Origin: a bacterium
GTDB lineage: Bacteria > Cyanobacteriota > Vampirovibrionia > Gastranaerophilales > Gastranaerophilaceae
Direction of reading: 5' to 3'
Length of the DNA: 50,014 nt
NCBI GenBank assembly: GCA_017403285.1
Contig: JAFQOI010000119.1
Coordinates: forward strand, 1 to 50,014
Shown here: positions 36,329 through 44,810 of the stretch, in pieces
How the letters are laid out: every line of letters begins with the position of its first letter
How positions within the stretch are numbered: the stretch's first letter is position 1
The notes under the pieces: generated by a model
What the model was told of the DNA's origin: nothing
The model's database searches: none
Seen by the model: only the letters and a program-made list of their open reading frames with translations
Translations under genes and position numbers: made by a program

Positions 36329-36369
36329 CATTTTTGTACTTTGCCAATAAAATTAAGACAAAATACCAA

Positions 36370-37194
36370 ATGAAAGATAAAATAAACATTATGTTTTTAG
36401 GCGATATAGTCGGCAGACCCGGAAGATGGGCTGTTAAGAACTATATTGCCTCTTTGTCTGAAAACAAGCCGGATTTTATCATTGCAAATGCTGAAAATGC
36501 CTCACATGGATTTGGACTTACTAAAAAAAATTACAATGAACTTTTGGATATTGGTATTGATGGATTAACTTCTGGCAATCATATATGGGATAAACGAGAA
36601 ATTTTTGAATACATTTCAGAAGCAGATAAACTTGTAAGACCAATTAATTATCCAAAAGGAACTCATGGTAAAGGGTACAGAATTATAGAGAAAGATGGAT
36701 ACAAAGTTGGAATAATAAATGTTCTAGGGCGAACATTTATGGGGCTTGTTGATTCTCCTTGGGAGATGATTAAAGACGCAATAGATGAAATAAAAAAAGA
36801 AACAAACATAATAATAATGGACATACATGCTGAAGCAAGTGCAGAAAAAATATGTATGGCAAAATACTTTGCAAAACTAGGCATCACCGGTGTTTTGGGA
36901 ACACATACTCACGTTCAAACAGCAGATGAAAGAATTTATGAAGGGTGCTGTGCTTATATTACAGATGCTGGATTCTGTGGGGATTCAGAGGGCGTTATCG
37001 GAATGGAGTATGAAACCTCAGTCAAACGACTAATAACATCAATCCCAGAACGATTAGATGTAGCAACTTCTGGCAAAAACCAAGTTAACGGTGTTATTTT
37101 CACCGTTAATGTTTTAACAGGTAAAGCTGAAAGTATAAAGAGAATTAATACGCAAATAAATATCAGTGAGGACAATATTATTATGAAAGGATAA
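36370..37194 (+). CDS. YmdB-like metallophosphoesterase
   Basis: A calcineurin-like phosphoesterase (TIGR00282 family) with MFLGDIVGRPGR, NAENASHGFG, TSGNHIWDK and GTHTHVQTADE, the residues that hold two metal ions. In Bacillus, YmdB next to rny affects RNase Y and 2',3'-cyclic nucleotides and biofilm; the same order is seen here. I take the ATG at 36370 (274 residues) because a TTG at 36334 is weak. No clear Shine-Dalgarno is visible. The PHP gene follows after 4 bases. Confidence 0.9.
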   Translation: MKDKINIMFLGDIVGRPGRWAVKNYIASLSENKPDFIIANAENASHGFGLTKKNYNELLDIGIDGLTSGNHIWDKREIFEYISEADKLVRPINYPKGTHGKGYRIIEKDGYKVGIINVLGRTFMGLVDSPWEMIKDAIDEIKKETNIIIMDIHAEASAEKICMAKYFAKLGITGVLGTHTHVQTADERIYEGCCAYITDAGFCGDSEGVIGMEYETSVKRLITSIPERLDVATSGKNQVNGVIFTVNVLTGKAESIKRINTQINISEDNIIMKG

Positions 37195-37198
37195 GGAA

Positions 37199-38044
37199 GT
37201 GAAAAGCGATTTACATATCCATACGTCTTATTCAGACGGTGTTTTTTCTCCTGAAAAAATCGTTGACACCGCATTAGACGTAGGGCTAGGTGCTATTGCA
37301 TTGACAGATCACGACAATATTCTGTCTTACAACCTAGCTAAAGAATATGCAAAAGACAAATCTCTTGAAATTATTCCAGGGATTGAAATAAATACACTTT
37401 ACAAGGGGTATGAAGTACATATCCTCGGTTATTTTATGGATTTGAACAATAGTGATTTCCAAAAATTAATCAAAACACAGCAACAAGCACGTGTAAAACA
37501 AACAAAAGAAATTTTAGCATTGCTTGCAAAAAAAGAAGGAATAAAAATTCCATTTGAAAATATAGTAAAACAAGTTGCAGAAGGTGGAAGTATAGGGCGT
37601 CCACACATAGCAAAAGCAATTACAAATGCAGGTGGAACAACTAGCGTTATTGAAGCATACAATAAATATATTAACGATAATTCAAATGTATACGTTCAAA
37701 GAAAAACTGTAAGTCCATTCGATGCAGTAGAAGTTATATATGATGCTGGTGGAATCCCTGTTTTTGCACATCCATACGATGTTGATATTGCGGACCAATT
37801 AACAAAAGAAATGATAAATTTTGGCTTAAGAGGGCTTGAAGCATATCATAGAAAACATTCTCCTGCTATTATTGAATATTTTTCAACCTTGGCAGAAAAA
37901 TATGGGCTAATTGTTACAGGTGGTTCTGATTTTCACGCCCCTAATCCAATAAATGGCAATGTTGTTTTAGGTAAAAATTTCATTCCAGAATGGATTTATG
38001 ATGAGATTATAAAAGAAAAACGAAGAATGGAACTTGCGCAGTGA
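37199..38044 (+). CDS. PHP-domain phosphoesterase (YciV/RNase AM type)
   Basis: Its metal-binding motifs are DLHIHTSYSDG, LTDHDN, HIAKAI and the C-terminal HP and GSDFHAPN. Proteins of this group (COG0613) cleave 3',5'-bisphosphonucleotides or short RNA; RNase AM in E. coli is a member. Length 281. The GTG start has AAAGGA 6 bases upstream. The next gene starts inside its last codon (GTGA overlap), so both are coupled. Position after rny and ymdB fits a role in RNA or nucleotide turnover. Confidence 0.88.
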   Translation: MKSDLHIHTSYSDGVFSPEKIVDTALDVGLGAIALTDHDNILSYNLAKEYAKDKSLEIIPGIEINTLYKGYEVHILGYFMDLNNSDFQKLIKTQQQARVKQTKEILALLAKKEGIKIPFENIVKQVAEGGSIGRPHIAKAITNAGGTTSVIEAYNKYINDNSNVYVQRKTVSPFDAVEVIYDAGGIPVFAHPYDVDIADQLTKEMINFGLRGLEAYHRKHSPAIIEYFSTLAEKYGLIVTGGSDFHAPNPINGNVVLGKNFIPEWIYDEIIKEKRRMELAQ

Positions 38045-38673
38045 AAAAACTTGCATCTAGGATTCTAAAAATCGTTTTTTTTACGCTAATTATTATTGCA
38101 GTAGTTATCATTTTAATTCCTTTTGATCTATTTGACATGAAACAAGCACAAAGAATTGCGAAATGGAAAACTACATACGAGCAGTTAGAGTATTCTTTTG
38201 CACTAATAAAAGAGCATGAAGGAATTATTATTCCGCAAGAAAACGAAAATAATATAGATATCACAGAAGATATTATAACGTCACATGTCGCACCATATTT
38301 GAATCTAGAATTTAATAAACCTACAAAAATCAAATATAGATATAGAAAAATGAATTCACATCCAATTACAAAAAAATCACCACTTTATTTTAGGAACTTC
38401 TTAAAAAGAAAAGATGGAGTTTTTATTGGAATACGAAAAAACGAACAAAAAAATAACGATATTAATAAACCGCCATATATTATGTATGTCGATATTAATG
38501 GAAAAGAAAAACCCAATAGAATAGGAAAAGATATTTTCTTTATAGGTATATATAAAGATAATATAATTCCTATGGGCAAAAAAGAAAAAAATACAACATT
38601 AAAATCTGATTGTTCACCAATAGGAACTGGTATTTATTGCTCAGAATATTACTTACAAGGAGGACGATTTTAA
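38041..38673 (+). CDS. Membrane protein with prepilin-like C-terminus
   Basis: No firm family. A 210-residue protein with an N-terminal transmembrane helix (about 9-28), an amphipathic helix (QRIAKWKTTYEQLEYSF) and a C-terminal domain containing IMYVDINGKEKPNRIGKD then CSPIGTGIYCSE, which resembles the globular ends of type II secretion-like pseudopilins in this group. However, it lacks the prepilin peptidase site (Gly-Phe plus Glu+5), so it may be an uncleaved pilin-like protein. GTG start overlaps the PHP stop by 4 bases. Confidence 0.65.
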   Translation: MKKLASRILKIVFFTLIIIAVVIILIPFDLFDMKQAQRIAKWKTTYEQLEYSFALIKEHEGIIIPQENENNIDITEDIITSHVAPYLNLEFNKPTKIKYRYRKMNSHPITKKSPLYFRNFLKRKDGVFIGIRKNEQKNNDINKPPYIMYVDINGKEKPNRIGKDIFFIGIYKDNIIPMGKKEKNTTLKSDCSPIGTGIYCSEYYLQGGRF

Positions 38674-38773
38674 TTAAAATTTTCTTATAGATTTCTGATT
38701 GTTATAGAATCACTTTCATGATAAAAATAAGTATTATAGATAATTTAAGAAATTATTAGTTAAGGAGAGAAGA

Positions 38774-41425
38774 ATGACAGAAAAGAGAGTATGGTTGTTC
38801 AAAGAGGGTAACGCAAATATGCGCGCAGAATTAGGCGGAAAAGGTGCGAACCTTGCTGAAATGACAAATTTAGGACTTCCTGTACCACCAGGACTTACTA
38901 TTACAACAAAAACTTGTATGGACTATATTAACAATGGCAACAAAATGCCAGAAGGTCTAATGGACGATGTAAAAGAAAAATTGAAAGACATCGAAGCACA
39001 AACAGGAAAAAAATTCGGAGATACACAAAATCCACTTTTAGTTTCCGTTCGTTCAGGTGCTAGAGTTTCAATGCCTGGTATGATGGAAACTATTTTAAAC
39101 TTAGGTTTGAACGATGAAACTGTTGAAGCAATGGTTAAATTAACAAACAATCCAAGATTCTGCTACGATAGTTACAGAAGATTTTTAACAATGTTTGGTT
39201 CTGTTGCTTGGGAAATGGATAGACAAAAATATTTCGAATCAGAAGTAGAAAAAGTAAAAGAACGTGAAGGCGTTACAGAAGATACTCAAATTTCTGCTGA
39301 TGGTTGGAAATCTTTAATTCCAATTTATAAAAAAGTTATTAAAGAAGTAACAGGAAAAGAATTCCCACAAGACCCATATATTCAATTACAAGAAGCAATT
39401 GAAGCAGTATTTAGAAGCTGGAATATTCCACGTGCTATTGCTTACAGAAATATGAACAAAATTGACCATAATTTCGGTACAGCAGTAAACGTTCAAACAA
39501 TGGTATTCGGCAATATGGGTAATGACTGTGCAACAGGTGTTTCATTCACCAGAAACCCTGCTACAGGTGAAAACAAATTCTACGGCGAATATCTTGTAAA
39601 CGCTCAAGGTGAAGACGTTGTTGCTGGTATAAGAACTCCAAAACAAATTTCAGAACTTGAAACAGACATGCCTGACATCTACAAACAATATGTAGAAATT
39701 GCAAAACAATTAGAAAAAGGATATCACGATGTTCAAGATATGGAATTCACAGTTGAAAAAGGTAAACTTTGGATTCTTCAAACAAGAAATGGTAAAAGAA
39801 CAGCAAAAGCTGCAATTAAAATTGCAGTTGATATGGTAAACGAAGGCATAATTACAAAAGAAGAAGCAATTATGCAAGTTGATCCATACAGTGTATACCA
39901 AGTATTATTACCATGCTTCAACCCAGATAAAGTAAAACATTCACACAAAGTTTCAAAAGGTGTAAATGCGTCTCCTGGTGCTGCTGTTGGTAAAATCGTA
40001 TTTGATACAGAAGAAGCAGCACAAAGAGGTGCTAACGGAGAAAAAGTTATCCTTGTTAGAATTGAAACTTGTCCAGATGATATTCACGGTATGGCAGTTG
40101 CTCAAGGTGTATTAACACTTAGAGGTGGCGCAACATCTCACGCAGCAGTAGTTGCAAAAGGTATGGGTAAACCTTGTGTTTCTGGTTGCGAAGACTTGAG
40201 AATTGACTTAGCAAATGAAACGATTACTTGTACAGATGGAACTGTATTCCATAAAGATGATATTATCTCTTTAGATGGTGGTACTGGTGAAGTTATGGAA
40301 GGTGCTATTGAACTTGTTGAAGCAGGTATCGATGCTGACTTTGAAGTATTCTTCAAATGGGTAAATGAAGTTAAAAAATTAACTGTTGAAGCAAACGCTG
40401 ATACTCCTAAAGATATCGAAAACGCATTAAAATTCGGAGCTGAAGGTGTTGGTCTTTGCAGAACAGAACATATGTTTATGGATCCTGATAGACTTCCTTG
40501 GGTTCAAAAAATGATTATTGCTGGAACAAAAGAAGCAAGAAAAGATGCTCTTGATAAACTTCTTCCAATGCAATATTCAGATTTCTACGCAATGTTCAAG
40601 GGTATTGGTGAACTTCCTCTAACAATCAGATTGTTAGACCCACCATTACATGAATTCTTACCTTCTAAAGAAGAATTGATTGCTAAAATAGCAACTAAAA
40701 AGGCATTAAAAGAAGATGCTAAAGAAGATGAAGAAATGTTTGAAATCGTTGAAGGTTTATCAGAATCTAACCCAATGATGGGGCTTCGTGGTTGCCGTTT
40801 AGGTTTAACATTCCCAGAAATCAATGAAATGCAAGTTAGAGCAATCTTCTCAGCAGCTTGTGATGTTAAAAAAGAAGGTATTAACGTTAAACCTTGGGTT
40901 ATGATTCCATTAATTGGTCACGTTAATGAACTTAAAGCAGCAGAAGAAGTTCTTGTTAAAGTAGCAAAAGAAGTTATGGCTGAAAAAGGTATTCAACTTG
41001 AATACAAATTTGGTACTATGATAGAAATTCCTCGTGCAGCGTTAACAGCAGCAGAAATTGCTCAAAGAGCAGAATTCTTCTCTTATGGTACAAATGACTT
41101 AACTCAAATGACATTTGGCTACTCTAGAGATGATGCTGAAGGTAAGTTCTTAAAGAACTATGTAGAACAAAAGATTTTACCTTACAACCCATTCATTACG
41201 CTTGATAAAGAAGGTGTTGGAAGATTAATTGATTTATCAATAAAAGAAGGTAAAGCAGTAAATCCAAACCTAAAAGGTGGTATATGTGGTGAACACGGTG
41301 GTGACCCAGACAGTGTTAAATTCGCACATAAACTTGGTTTAGATTATGTTTCTTGTTCTCCATACAGAGTTCCTCAAGCAAGACTTGCAGCAGCTCAAGC
41401 AGTAATTGAAGAATCTAGAAAATAA
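38774..41425 (+). CDS. ppdK: Pyruvate, phosphate dikinase
   Basis: PPDK interconverts pyruvate + ATP + Pi and PEP + AMP + PPi. The N-terminal ATP-grasp domain (GGKGANLAEM at the start, SVRSGARVSMPGMM), the central phosphohistidine domain with the catalytic His in RGGATSHAAVVAKG, and the C-terminal PEP/pyruvate TIM barrel (GLCRTEHMFM, GICGEHGGDPDS) are all complete in 883 residues. TAAGGAGAG lies 6-8 bases before the ATG. Together with the ferredoxin-linked 2-oxoacid enzyme it fits pyrophosphate-saving anaerobic metabolism. It is monocistronic with a strong terminator. Confidence 0.97.
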   Translation: MTEKRVWLFKEGNANMRAELGGKGANLAEMTNLGLPVPPGLTITTKTCMDYINNGNKMPEGLMDDVKEKLKDIEAQTGKKFGDTQNPLLVSVRSGARVSMPGMMETILNLGLNDETVEAMVKLTNNPRFCYDSYRRFLTMFGSVAWEMDRQKYFESEVEKVKEREGVTEDTQISADGWKSLIPIYKKVIKEVTGKEFPQDPYIQLQEAIEAVFRSWNIPRAIAYRNMNKIDHNFGTAVNVQTMVFGNMGNDCATGVSFTRNPATGENKFYGEYLVNAQGEDVVAGIRTPKQISELETDMPDIYKQYVEIAKQLEKGYHDVQDMEFTVEKGKLWILQTRNGKRTAKAAIKIAVDMVNEGIITKEEAIMQVDPYSVYQVLLPCFNPDKVKHSHKVSKGVNASPGAAVGKIVFDTEEAAQRGANGEKVILVRIETCPDDIHGMAVAQGVLTLRGGATSHAAVVAKGMGKPCVSGCEDLRIDLANETITCTDGTVFHKDDIISLDGGTGEVMEGAIELVEAGIDADFEVFFKWVNEVKKLTVEANADTPKDIENALKFGAEGVGLCRTEHMFMDPDRLPWVQKMIIAGTKEARKDALDKLLPMQYSDFYAMFKGIGELPLTIRLLDPPLHEFLPSKEELIAKIATKKALKEDAKEDEEMFEIVEGLSESNPMMGLRGCRLGLTFPEINEMQVRAIFSAACDVKKEGINVKPWVMIPLIGHVNELKAAEEVLVKVAKEVMAEKGIQLEYKFGTMIEIPRAALTAAEIAQRAEFFSYGTNDLTQMTFGYSRDDAEGKFLKNYVEQKILPYNPFITLDKEGVGRLIDLSIKEGKAVNPNLKGGICGEHGGDPDSVKFAHKLGLDYVSCSPYRVPQARLAAAQAVIEESRK

Positions 41426-41437
41426 AAACTAATATTA

Positions 41438-41470
41438 AGAGGGCGAAGTTAAAACTTCGCCCTCTTTTTT
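41438..41470 (+). terminator. ppdK terminator
   Basis: AGAGGGCGAAGTT (41438-41450) pairs with AACTTCGCCCTCT (41453-41465), an unusually GC-rich 13-bp stem for this genome, followed by a T run. Confidence 0.93.
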
Positions 41471-41496
41471 ATATCTTTTAATTTATCTTAAATAGT

Positions 41497-42213
41497 CTAT
41501 ATATTTGCACCATCTTCTGTTATTTTTGCCGCCGCTTTCTTTGAATTTGCAAATTCAACAGATAAAGTAATTGTGAAATTTATTGATTCCATATCTCTAG
41601 ACATTGCTTCTTTACACGCCAATATATCTTGGGCAGATAAACCTTTAAAAATATTTTCTTTTCTATGAGAAGTTATTTTATACAACTCTTGCGCTCTTGA
41701 ATCATATCCAGCCAAATTGTTTTTATATCCATAGTATTTATATAGTGCTCTTGCAACTGTATAAACTTCAACATCTTTTGCATCAAAAATGAACATAGGC
41801 TCAGTTTTAAATTTCATTTGAAAACTTTTTTCTTTTAACATTCTCAAAATATTATTCAAGAAAAATGCCTTTTTACCACTTAATGGAACAATAAAACCTT
41901 CTTCTTCATGAAATTTAGACAAAACCTTTTCCGCATACGGAATTCTATGAATTTCAATATTATACTCTTTTAAGTGGTTTATTAGTTCTTCTGGTGCTTT
42001 TAAATATCTAAGAACAATTTCTTTAACTTGCGCTTCTATTTCTTCCTTTTTCTTTTTGGTTTCTGTAGAAAACTCCATAGTATAATTAGCGCCAATAGCA
42101 CGCTTTGTAGTTGAACCACTATAATTTACATTTCCTATTTTTGATTGGCATAATTTAAAAATAGATGTAATTTTTTCTGTTATTTTACTTTTTATTTTTT
42201 TTATTTGTTCCAC
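41497..42213 (-). CDS. Unknown cytosolic protein
   Basis: I do not recognise this 238-residue protein. It starts with a Lys-rich helix (MEQIKKIKSKITEKITSIFK), then a segment with SGSTTKRAIGANYTMEFS, a central mixed region, and ends with a Ser/Lys/Ala-rich tail. No signal peptide, membrane segment or catalytic motif is obvious. The start is GTG at 42213, with AGGAA 6 bases upstream. It is divergent from the sugar permeases, with 74 bases between, so they could share regulation. Confidence 0.6.
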   Translation of the reverse strand: MEQIKKIKSKITEKITSIFKLCQSKIGNVNYSGSTTKRAIGANYTMEFSTETKKKKEEIEAQVKEIVLRYLKAPEELINHLKEYNIEIHRIPYAEKVLSKFHEEEGFIVPLSGKKAFFLNNILRMLKEKSFQMKFKTEPMFIFDAKDVEVYTVARALYKYYGYKNNLAGYDSRAQELYKITSHRKENIFKGLSAQDILACKEAMSRDMESINFTITLSVEFANSKKAAAKITEDGANI

Positions 42214-42287
42214 GTTAATTCCTGTTACATAATATGCAAATATAATTAATAACGTTTATAATCAATATTATTATAAGGTTTTTTGAT

Positions 42288-43160
42288 TTGAATATCTACT
42301 ATAAAAAATATATTGCCTATCTTTTTTTACTTCCTGCGCTTGTTTTATTGTGTATATTCTTTTTTATACCATTTTTTCAAACATTTGTAATCAGTTTAAA
42401 AGATTATTCTTCAGATATTTATAGCCCAACTTTTGCCGGCTTAGATAATTACATAATGCTTTTTAAATCAAAAGAATTTTATACTGCATTGTTAAATACT
42501 TTTCTATTTTTATTAATGGTTGTACCTTTTCTTGCAGTATTTCCACTCATTGTCGCCATTTTTATAAATCAAAAAATACGAGGGATTTCAGTTTATAAAG
42601 TACTCATTTATCTTCCTGTTGTTGTTTCCATCGTCGTCGTTGCTATATCATTTAAATGGCTTTACGCTCAAGAAGGTATTTTAAATTATTTATTACAATT
42701 AATAAATATTGATTCAATAGGATGGCTGACAGATACCCATTTTGCAATGTTTTCAGTTGCATTAGTTACTATATACAAAGGTATTGGTTACTATATGATG
42801 ATATATCTCTCTTCGTTAATTGGTGTTCCAAAAGATCTTTATGAAGCAACTGAAGTAGATGGAGCAAATGAATTTTATAAACATTTAACAGTTACAATAC
42901 CCCACTTAATGCCAACAATTGCACTTGTTGTTACAATATCATCAATATCTGCACTAAAAGTATTTGCAGAAATATATGTTATGACAAAAGGTGGACCATT
43001 AAATTCTACAAAAACAATTGTATATTATATCTATGAACGTGCATTTGAAAATCTAGATTTATCAATGGCATCTTGTGCTTCTGTTGTACTACTTATCATA
43101 ATTTTGGCTTTCTCAATAATTAACATTACTTTCTTTGAAAATAAGAGGTATAAATTATGA
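42288..43160 (+). CDS. ABC sugar permease, MalF/UgpA type
   Basis: A 290-residue inner-membrane permease with six predicted helices. The EAA loop LYEATEVDGANEFYKHLTV (about residue 185) contacts the ATPase. Family members import maltodextrins, glycerol-3-phosphate or other sugars; the substrate here is unknown, though a glucan is suggested by the GH13 and GH77 genes in the window. The start is TTG at 42288, with AAGG 9 bases upstream. Two TATAAT copies (42241-42246, 42257-42262) are possible -10 sites. It overlaps the next permease by four bases. Confidence 0.92.
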   Translation: MNIYYKKYIAYLFLLPALVLLCIFFFIPFFQTFVISLKDYSSDIYSPTFAGLDNYIMLFKSKEFYTALLNTFLFLLMVVPFLAVFPLIVAIFINQKIRGISVYKVLIYLPVVVSIVVVAISFKWLYAQEGILNYLLQLINIDSIGWLTDTHFAMFSVALVTIYKGIGYYMMIYLSSLIGVPKDLYEATEVDGANEFYKHLTVTIPHLMPTIALVVTISSISALKVFAEIYVMTKGGPLNSTKTIVYYIYERAFENLDLSMASCASVVLLIIILAFSIINITFFENKRYKL

Positions 43161-44002
43161 TAAAAAAATTTTTTAAAGGATTTAATACACATCTTTTTTT
43201 AATAGTTATGTCTTTTTTGTCTTTATTCCCATTTTTATGGCTAACATCAACCGCTTTAAAGGGAATTAACGAAAACATTTTTCAATATCCTCCTTCGTTT
43301 ATTCCTCAAGACCTAACTTTTAATAATTTTATTGATGTTTGGAACCAAATTCCTTTCTTAATTTATTTCGCAAACAGTTTCATTGTTGCTGTATTTACAG
43401 TTATTTTAAACTTAATTTTCTCATCTCTTGCTGCATATCCATTGGCAAGAATGGAATTTAAAGGAAAAAAACTAATATTTTCATTAATCCTCTCAACAAT
43501 TATGATTCCTTTTCAGGCAATTATGCTTCCAATTTATTTAATTGTTTTAAAATTACACCTTGTAGATTCTTATGGCTATGTTTTAGGATATTTAGGACTA
43601 ATTCTTCCTTTTGCAGTAAATGCCTTTGGAATATTCTTAATGCGACAAGCATTCTTGACTATTCCAAAAGAAATGGAAGAAGCCGCTTTTATAGATGGTT
43701 GTAGCATATTCGACATATGGAGAAAAATTCTTTTACCTGTTACTGCACCAACTCTTGCGGTACTTGCAATATTCACTTTCATTGGTTCTTGGGGTGAATT
43801 TTTATGGCCAAGTATAGTTTTAACAAAAAAAGCACTATACACACTTCCTGTCGGAGTTAATGATTTACAAGGTATGTTTAGCGCCAACTGGCGTTACATA
43901 GCAGCAGGCTCCATTATTTCTATCATTCCAATAATAATTTTCTTTATTGCAATGCAAAAATATTTCGTTTCAGGACAAAACGAAGGAGCAATAAAGGGAT
44001 AA
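43157..44002 (+). CDS. ABC sugar permease, MalG/UgpE type
   Basis: The second permease of the pair, 281 residues, six helices, with the EAA loop MEEAAFIDGCSIFDIWRKIL. The ATG overlaps the upstream stop by four bases. No solute-binding protein or ATPase gene is on either side within the window, so the rest of the transporter must be encoded elsewhere. Its 3' flank is a hairpin repeat region. Confidence 0.93.
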   Translation: MIKKFFKGFNTHLFLIVMSFLSLFPFLWLTSTALKGINENIFQYPPSFIPQDLTFNNFIDVWNQIPFLIYFANSFIVAVFTVILNLIFSSLAAYPLARMEFKGKKLIFSLILSTIMIPFQAIMLPIYLIVLKLHLVDSYGYVLGYLGLILPFAVNAFGIFLMRQAFLTIPKEMEEAAFIDGCSIFDIWRKILLPVTAPTLAVLAIFTFIGSWGEFLWPSIVLTKKALYTLPVGVNDLQGMFSANWRYIAAGSIISIIPIIIFFIAMQKYFVSGQNEGAIKG

Positions 44003-44065
44003 ATTCCTTTTCGACAATAACGTATTCAAATCTTGTGGATACATTATTTTGTCCACAAGAAAATA

Positions 44066-44185
44066 TCTAATGTACTTTTCTCATTACAGAAAAGTACCAA
44101 AAGGCTGGCAACCAGATATTTCATTTCTATTTCACTAGCCTCAACATATGCTTCGCAAACTCGCTTCGCTCAATCAGTGCTCGCT
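44066..44185. repeat. Hairpin-rich interspersed repeat, copy A
   Basis: Within the 408-base gap 44003-44410. GTACTTTTCT (44072-44081) pairs with AGAAAAGTAC (44088-44097) around CATTAC. Bases 44066-44099 match 49981-50014 at 33 of 34 positions. A block at 44150-44185, read on the minus strand, resembles 49829-49870. A second inverted repeat (CTTGTGGA, 44032-44039, and TCCACAAG, 44052-44059) lies just upstream. No transposase is present; the element looks non-autonomous. Confidence 0.75.
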
Positions 44186-44410
44186 TGACGTTGTTTCGGC
44201 AAGTGAACTTACGAAACTTCATATATGGTTACAAGTGTCTTATTAAAAATATCGTTGAATATTACAAAATGTAAAGTTGAAAAAATCCGAGAAAATCTTA
44301 CAAATAGGGCATTTTTTAATTTTTTTAAATTTTGTCTTAAATTTTTAAGCAATTCTACTAGTATATATTTTTTATATATAATATATAGCATTTTAGGAAA
44401 TGAGGATAGT

Positions 44411-44662
44411 ATGAGCTGCAATTTATCAATGACAGGATTTAACCAAAACGCAATTGATTTCATAATGAGTAATGAAATTGATGATTCTTCTTTTATTGCG
44501 GATATAGAAGATTTTGAATATGTTAATTGTAGCGTAAACAATGCTATTAATTTACAAGAAGAACGCGAATCATTCATTGTAGCTTTTGAACCATCAGAAG
44601 AAGATTTTAAATTTAAGTATAATGAATATGATCGCAATGGAAATAATTGGGATGGTTACTAA
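44411..44662 (+). CDS. Small acidic protein, unknown
   Basis: An 83-residue acidic protein (MSCNLSMTGFNQNAIDF at the start; many Asp and Glu; NEYDRNGNNWDGY at the end). No family recognised. I use the ATG at 44411, with GAGGA 4 bases upstream; a longer frame from 44225 has no ribosome site and an AT-rich, non-coding-like N-terminus. TATAAT at 44377-44382 is a likely -10. It ends before a good terminator. It lies between repeat copies A and B, whose related ends face each other. Confidence 0.6.
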   Translation: MSCNLSMTGFNQNAIDFIMSNEIDDSSFIADIEDFEYVNCSVNNAINLQEERESFIVAFEPSEEDFKFKYNEYDRNGNNWDGY

Positions 44663-44680
44663 TAACAAACAATAATCAAG

Positions 44681-44710
44681 AAAATCCTTTCTTCCGAAAG
44701 GATTTTTTTT
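44681..44710 (+). terminator. Terminator after the acidic gene
   Basis: AATCCTTTC (44683-44691) and GAAAGGATT (44696-44704) pair around TTCC; eight T residues follow. It supports the plus-strand reading of the small gene. Confidence 0.85.
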
Positions 44711-44718
44711 GTTTATTT

Positions 44719-44810
44719 TGCAATGAGAAAAGTACATTAGAATAAATAAATTTTTAGTTAATAATGATACTTTCTTGTACCGACAAGAAAGTATCCAAAG
44801 AAACTCTCGC
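44719..44810. repeat. Hairpin-rich interspersed repeat, copy B (truncated)
   Basis: A 92-base segment that is the exact reverse complement of 49912-50003. It contains the GATACTTTCTTGT hairpin (13-bp stem) but only half of the GTACTTTTCT hairpin; the missing half is replaced by the neighbouring terminator's tail. Its last base is the final base of the stop codon at 44810. Confidence 0.92.

Noticed and set aside
44209-44637. A 142-codon minus-strand frame opposite the small acidic gene
   Set aside because: It has no ribosome site, and the plus-strand gene has a Shine-Dalgarno, a -10 and a terminator in the right places.
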